This document shows, one piece after another, positions 5,888-7,070 of a stretch of 7,070 nucleotides of DNA. Below the pieces are notes generated by a model that had not been told where the DNA came from, made no database searches, and saw nothing but the letters and a program-made list of their open reading frames with translations. Source of the stretch: Bradyrhizobium sp. (lineage in GTDB: Bacteria > Pseudomonadota > Alphaproteobacteria > Rhizobiales > Xanthobacteraceae); assembly GCA_013695565.1 (NCBI GenBank), contig JACDAG010000035.1, positions 1 through 7,070 of the forward strand, read 5' to 3'. Both the position numbers and the translations under genes were made by a program. The number at the start of each line of letters is the position of its first letter. Positions within the stretch are counted from its first letter, which is position 1.

Positions 5888-5931
5888 GTCGCCTTGGGGG
5901 CGACTGGCCAAATCTGAAAGTCAGAAGCCAG
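5888..5931 (+). other. Two adjacent hairpins in the leader of the solute-binding protein gene
   Basis: GTCGCC (5888-5893) pairs with GGCGAC (5899-5904) around a 5-base loop. Overlapping its last base, CTGGC (5904-5908) pairs with GCCAG (5927-5931), enclosing an inner CTGA (5914-5917)/TCAG (5921-5924) stem. Both lie between the predicted sigma-54 start and the ribosome binding site (AGGAG, 5966-5970). They could protect mRNA ends or regulate the leader; no known riboswitch class is recognised. Confidence 0.45.
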
Positions 5932-5977
5932 AGGTCACACGCCTAGTCGTCCACTGTTTCACGTCAGGAGAGATCGA

Positions 5978-7070
5978 ATGTTTCGCATCACGCGCTGGAA
6001 ACGTCCCACGCTAGCTTCGACCCTCACGCTGCCGGTTATTGCGCTCTCGGTGGCACTGACATCGCAGGCGCGGACATCGCCGGCAATGGCCGCCGGCAAG
6101 ACCATCACCGCGGTGATGCATTCCGATCTGCGCATCATCGATCCCGGTTTCACCACTGCCTACATCACGCGCGACCATGGCTACATGGTCTACGACACGC
6201 TGCTGGCGACTGATTCCAGTTTCAGGATCACGCCGCAGATAGCGGACTGGAAAGTCTCGGACGACAAGCTCACCTACACGTTCACGCTGCGCGACGGCTT
6301 GAAGTGGCATGACGGCGCGCCGGTCACCGCGGAAGATTGCGTGGCCTCGCTGCAGCGCTGAGCCAAGGCCGACGGCATGGGCCAGAAGCTGATGGACTTC
6401 ACCGCCAGCCTCGAAGCCACTGATGCCAAAACCATTACGCTGAAGCTGAAGGAATCCTACGGGCTGGTGCTGGAATCGATCGGCAAGCCGTCATCGATCG
6501 TGCCGTTCATGATGCCGAAGCGGCTTGCGGAAACGCCAAATACCCAGCAGATCAAGGAGCAGGTCGGCTCCGGTCCCTTCAAATTCGTCGAGGCTGAATT
6601 CCAGCCCGGCGTGAAGGCAGCCTATGAAAAGGACAAGGAGTATCTGCCGCGCAAGGAGGCGCCGAGCTGGACCGCCGGCGGCAAGGTCGTGAAGGTCGAC
6701 CGCGTCGAGTGGATCACGATGGCGGACGCGCAGACCGCGGTGAACGCGCTGCAATCCGGCGATATCGATTTCATGGAGACCACGCCGTTCGATCTCGTGC
6801 CGATACTTGCCGCCAACAAGGACCTCAAGGTCGAGGTCCTGAGCAAGCTCGGCTTCCAGACCATGGGCCGGATGAATTTCCTCTATCCGCCCTTCGACAA
6901 CGTCAAGGTTCGCCGCGCCGCCTTTGCCGCGATGAACCAGAAGAACGTGCTGGACGCCCTGGTCGGCAACCCGCAGCAATACAAGATCTGCGGCGCGCTG
7001 TTCATCTGCGACACGCCGCTGGCGTCCGAGGCCGGTGCCGAGACACTGGTGAAGGGCAACGGCATGGCGC
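5978..7070 (+). pseudogene. ABC-transporter solute-binding protein, family 5 (DppA/OppA-like), interrupted by in-frame TGA; partial
   Basis: This encodes the periplasmic receptor of a peptide/nickel/opine-type ABC importer. The ATG at 5978 has AGGAG seven bases upstream. Residues 1-39 form a signal peptide: basic MFRITRWKR, a hydrophobic core at 14-28 and a cleavage candidate after SPAMAA. The mature N-terminus (KTITAVMHSDLRIIDPGF) and FTLRDGLKWHDGAPVTAED (102-120) are clear family 5 signatures. Codon 128 (6359-6361) is TGA directly after SLQR, where relatives usually have Trp (R-W-A/S-K). Without any frame change the protein resumes as AKADGMGQKLMDF and runs through GSGPFKFVE, DAQTAVNALQSGDIDFME and VKVRRAAFAAMNQKNVL to the window edge, 236 codons with no further stop. 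The first part alone (127 residues) could not fold as a binding protein. A restart at the ATG at 6377 would lack the signal peptide. Permease and ATPase genes are presumably downstream. Confidence 0.85.

Noticed and set aside
6491..6979. Reverse-strand open frame of 162 codons in the binding-protein region
   Set aside because: The plus-strand frame here is unmistakable family 5 binding protein; the reverse frame is its shadow.
6377..7070. A separate gene starting at the ATG after the TGA
   Set aside because: There is no good ribosome site, and the sequence is the middle of the same binding protein without a signal peptide.

Overview
The window looks like chromosome of an alphaproteobacterium, most likely Bradyrhizobium or a close relative. 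The basis is high-GC coding sequence with strong G/C third positions, dense genes of typical rhizobial metabolic families, and a small secreted or anchored hypothetical protein of a type I associate with Bradyrhizobium. This assignment comes from protein style, not from a search. No RNA gene, insertion sequence, phage gene or CRISPR array was seen.

Left part (1-2196): a minus-strand pair, a class III (CaiB/BaiF) CoA-transferase cut by the window edge and a crotonase-fold protein, faces a plus-strand GntR/FCD regulator. The 162-bp divergent intergenic region holds two TTTTG-N4-CAAAA dyads whose centres are 63 bp apart, the probable operators of the regulator. This reads as a self-contained, ligand-induced module for activating and processing an organic acid as its CoA thioester. 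The crotonase lacks both glutamates used by classical enoyl-CoA hydratases.

Middle part (2197-5722): a 158-residue hypothetical protein with one N-terminal membrane or signal segment stands alone between non-coding gaps of about 200 bp. It is followed by a GH13 alpha-glucosidase and, 16 bp later, a GT4 glycosyltransferase; these two are probably one transcription unit acting on alpha-glucosides in the cytoplasm. The gap 2197-2399 holds only a spaced direct repeat of TACGTGGG (2309-2316, 2326-2333) and the ribosome binding site of the hypothetical gene. The gap 2877-3087 holds a 36-codon reverse-strand open stretch that may be a gene remnant.

Right part (5723-7070): a 255-bp leader region carries a strong hairpin after the glycosyltransferase, an NtrC-like dyad, a good match to the sigma-54 -24/-12 promoter and two further hairpins. 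It precedes a family 5 solute-binding protein of a peptide-type ABC importer. That gene has an in-frame TGA where a tryptophan is expected (6359-6361), yet the same frame stays open and recognisable to the window end. It is a fresh nonsense allele, a sequence error or, less likely, a recoded codon.

The items most worth a second look are the TGA interruption, the putative sigma-54 control of that gene, the phased operator pair and the glutamate-less crotonase. I see no clear sign of a wholly new multi-gene system.
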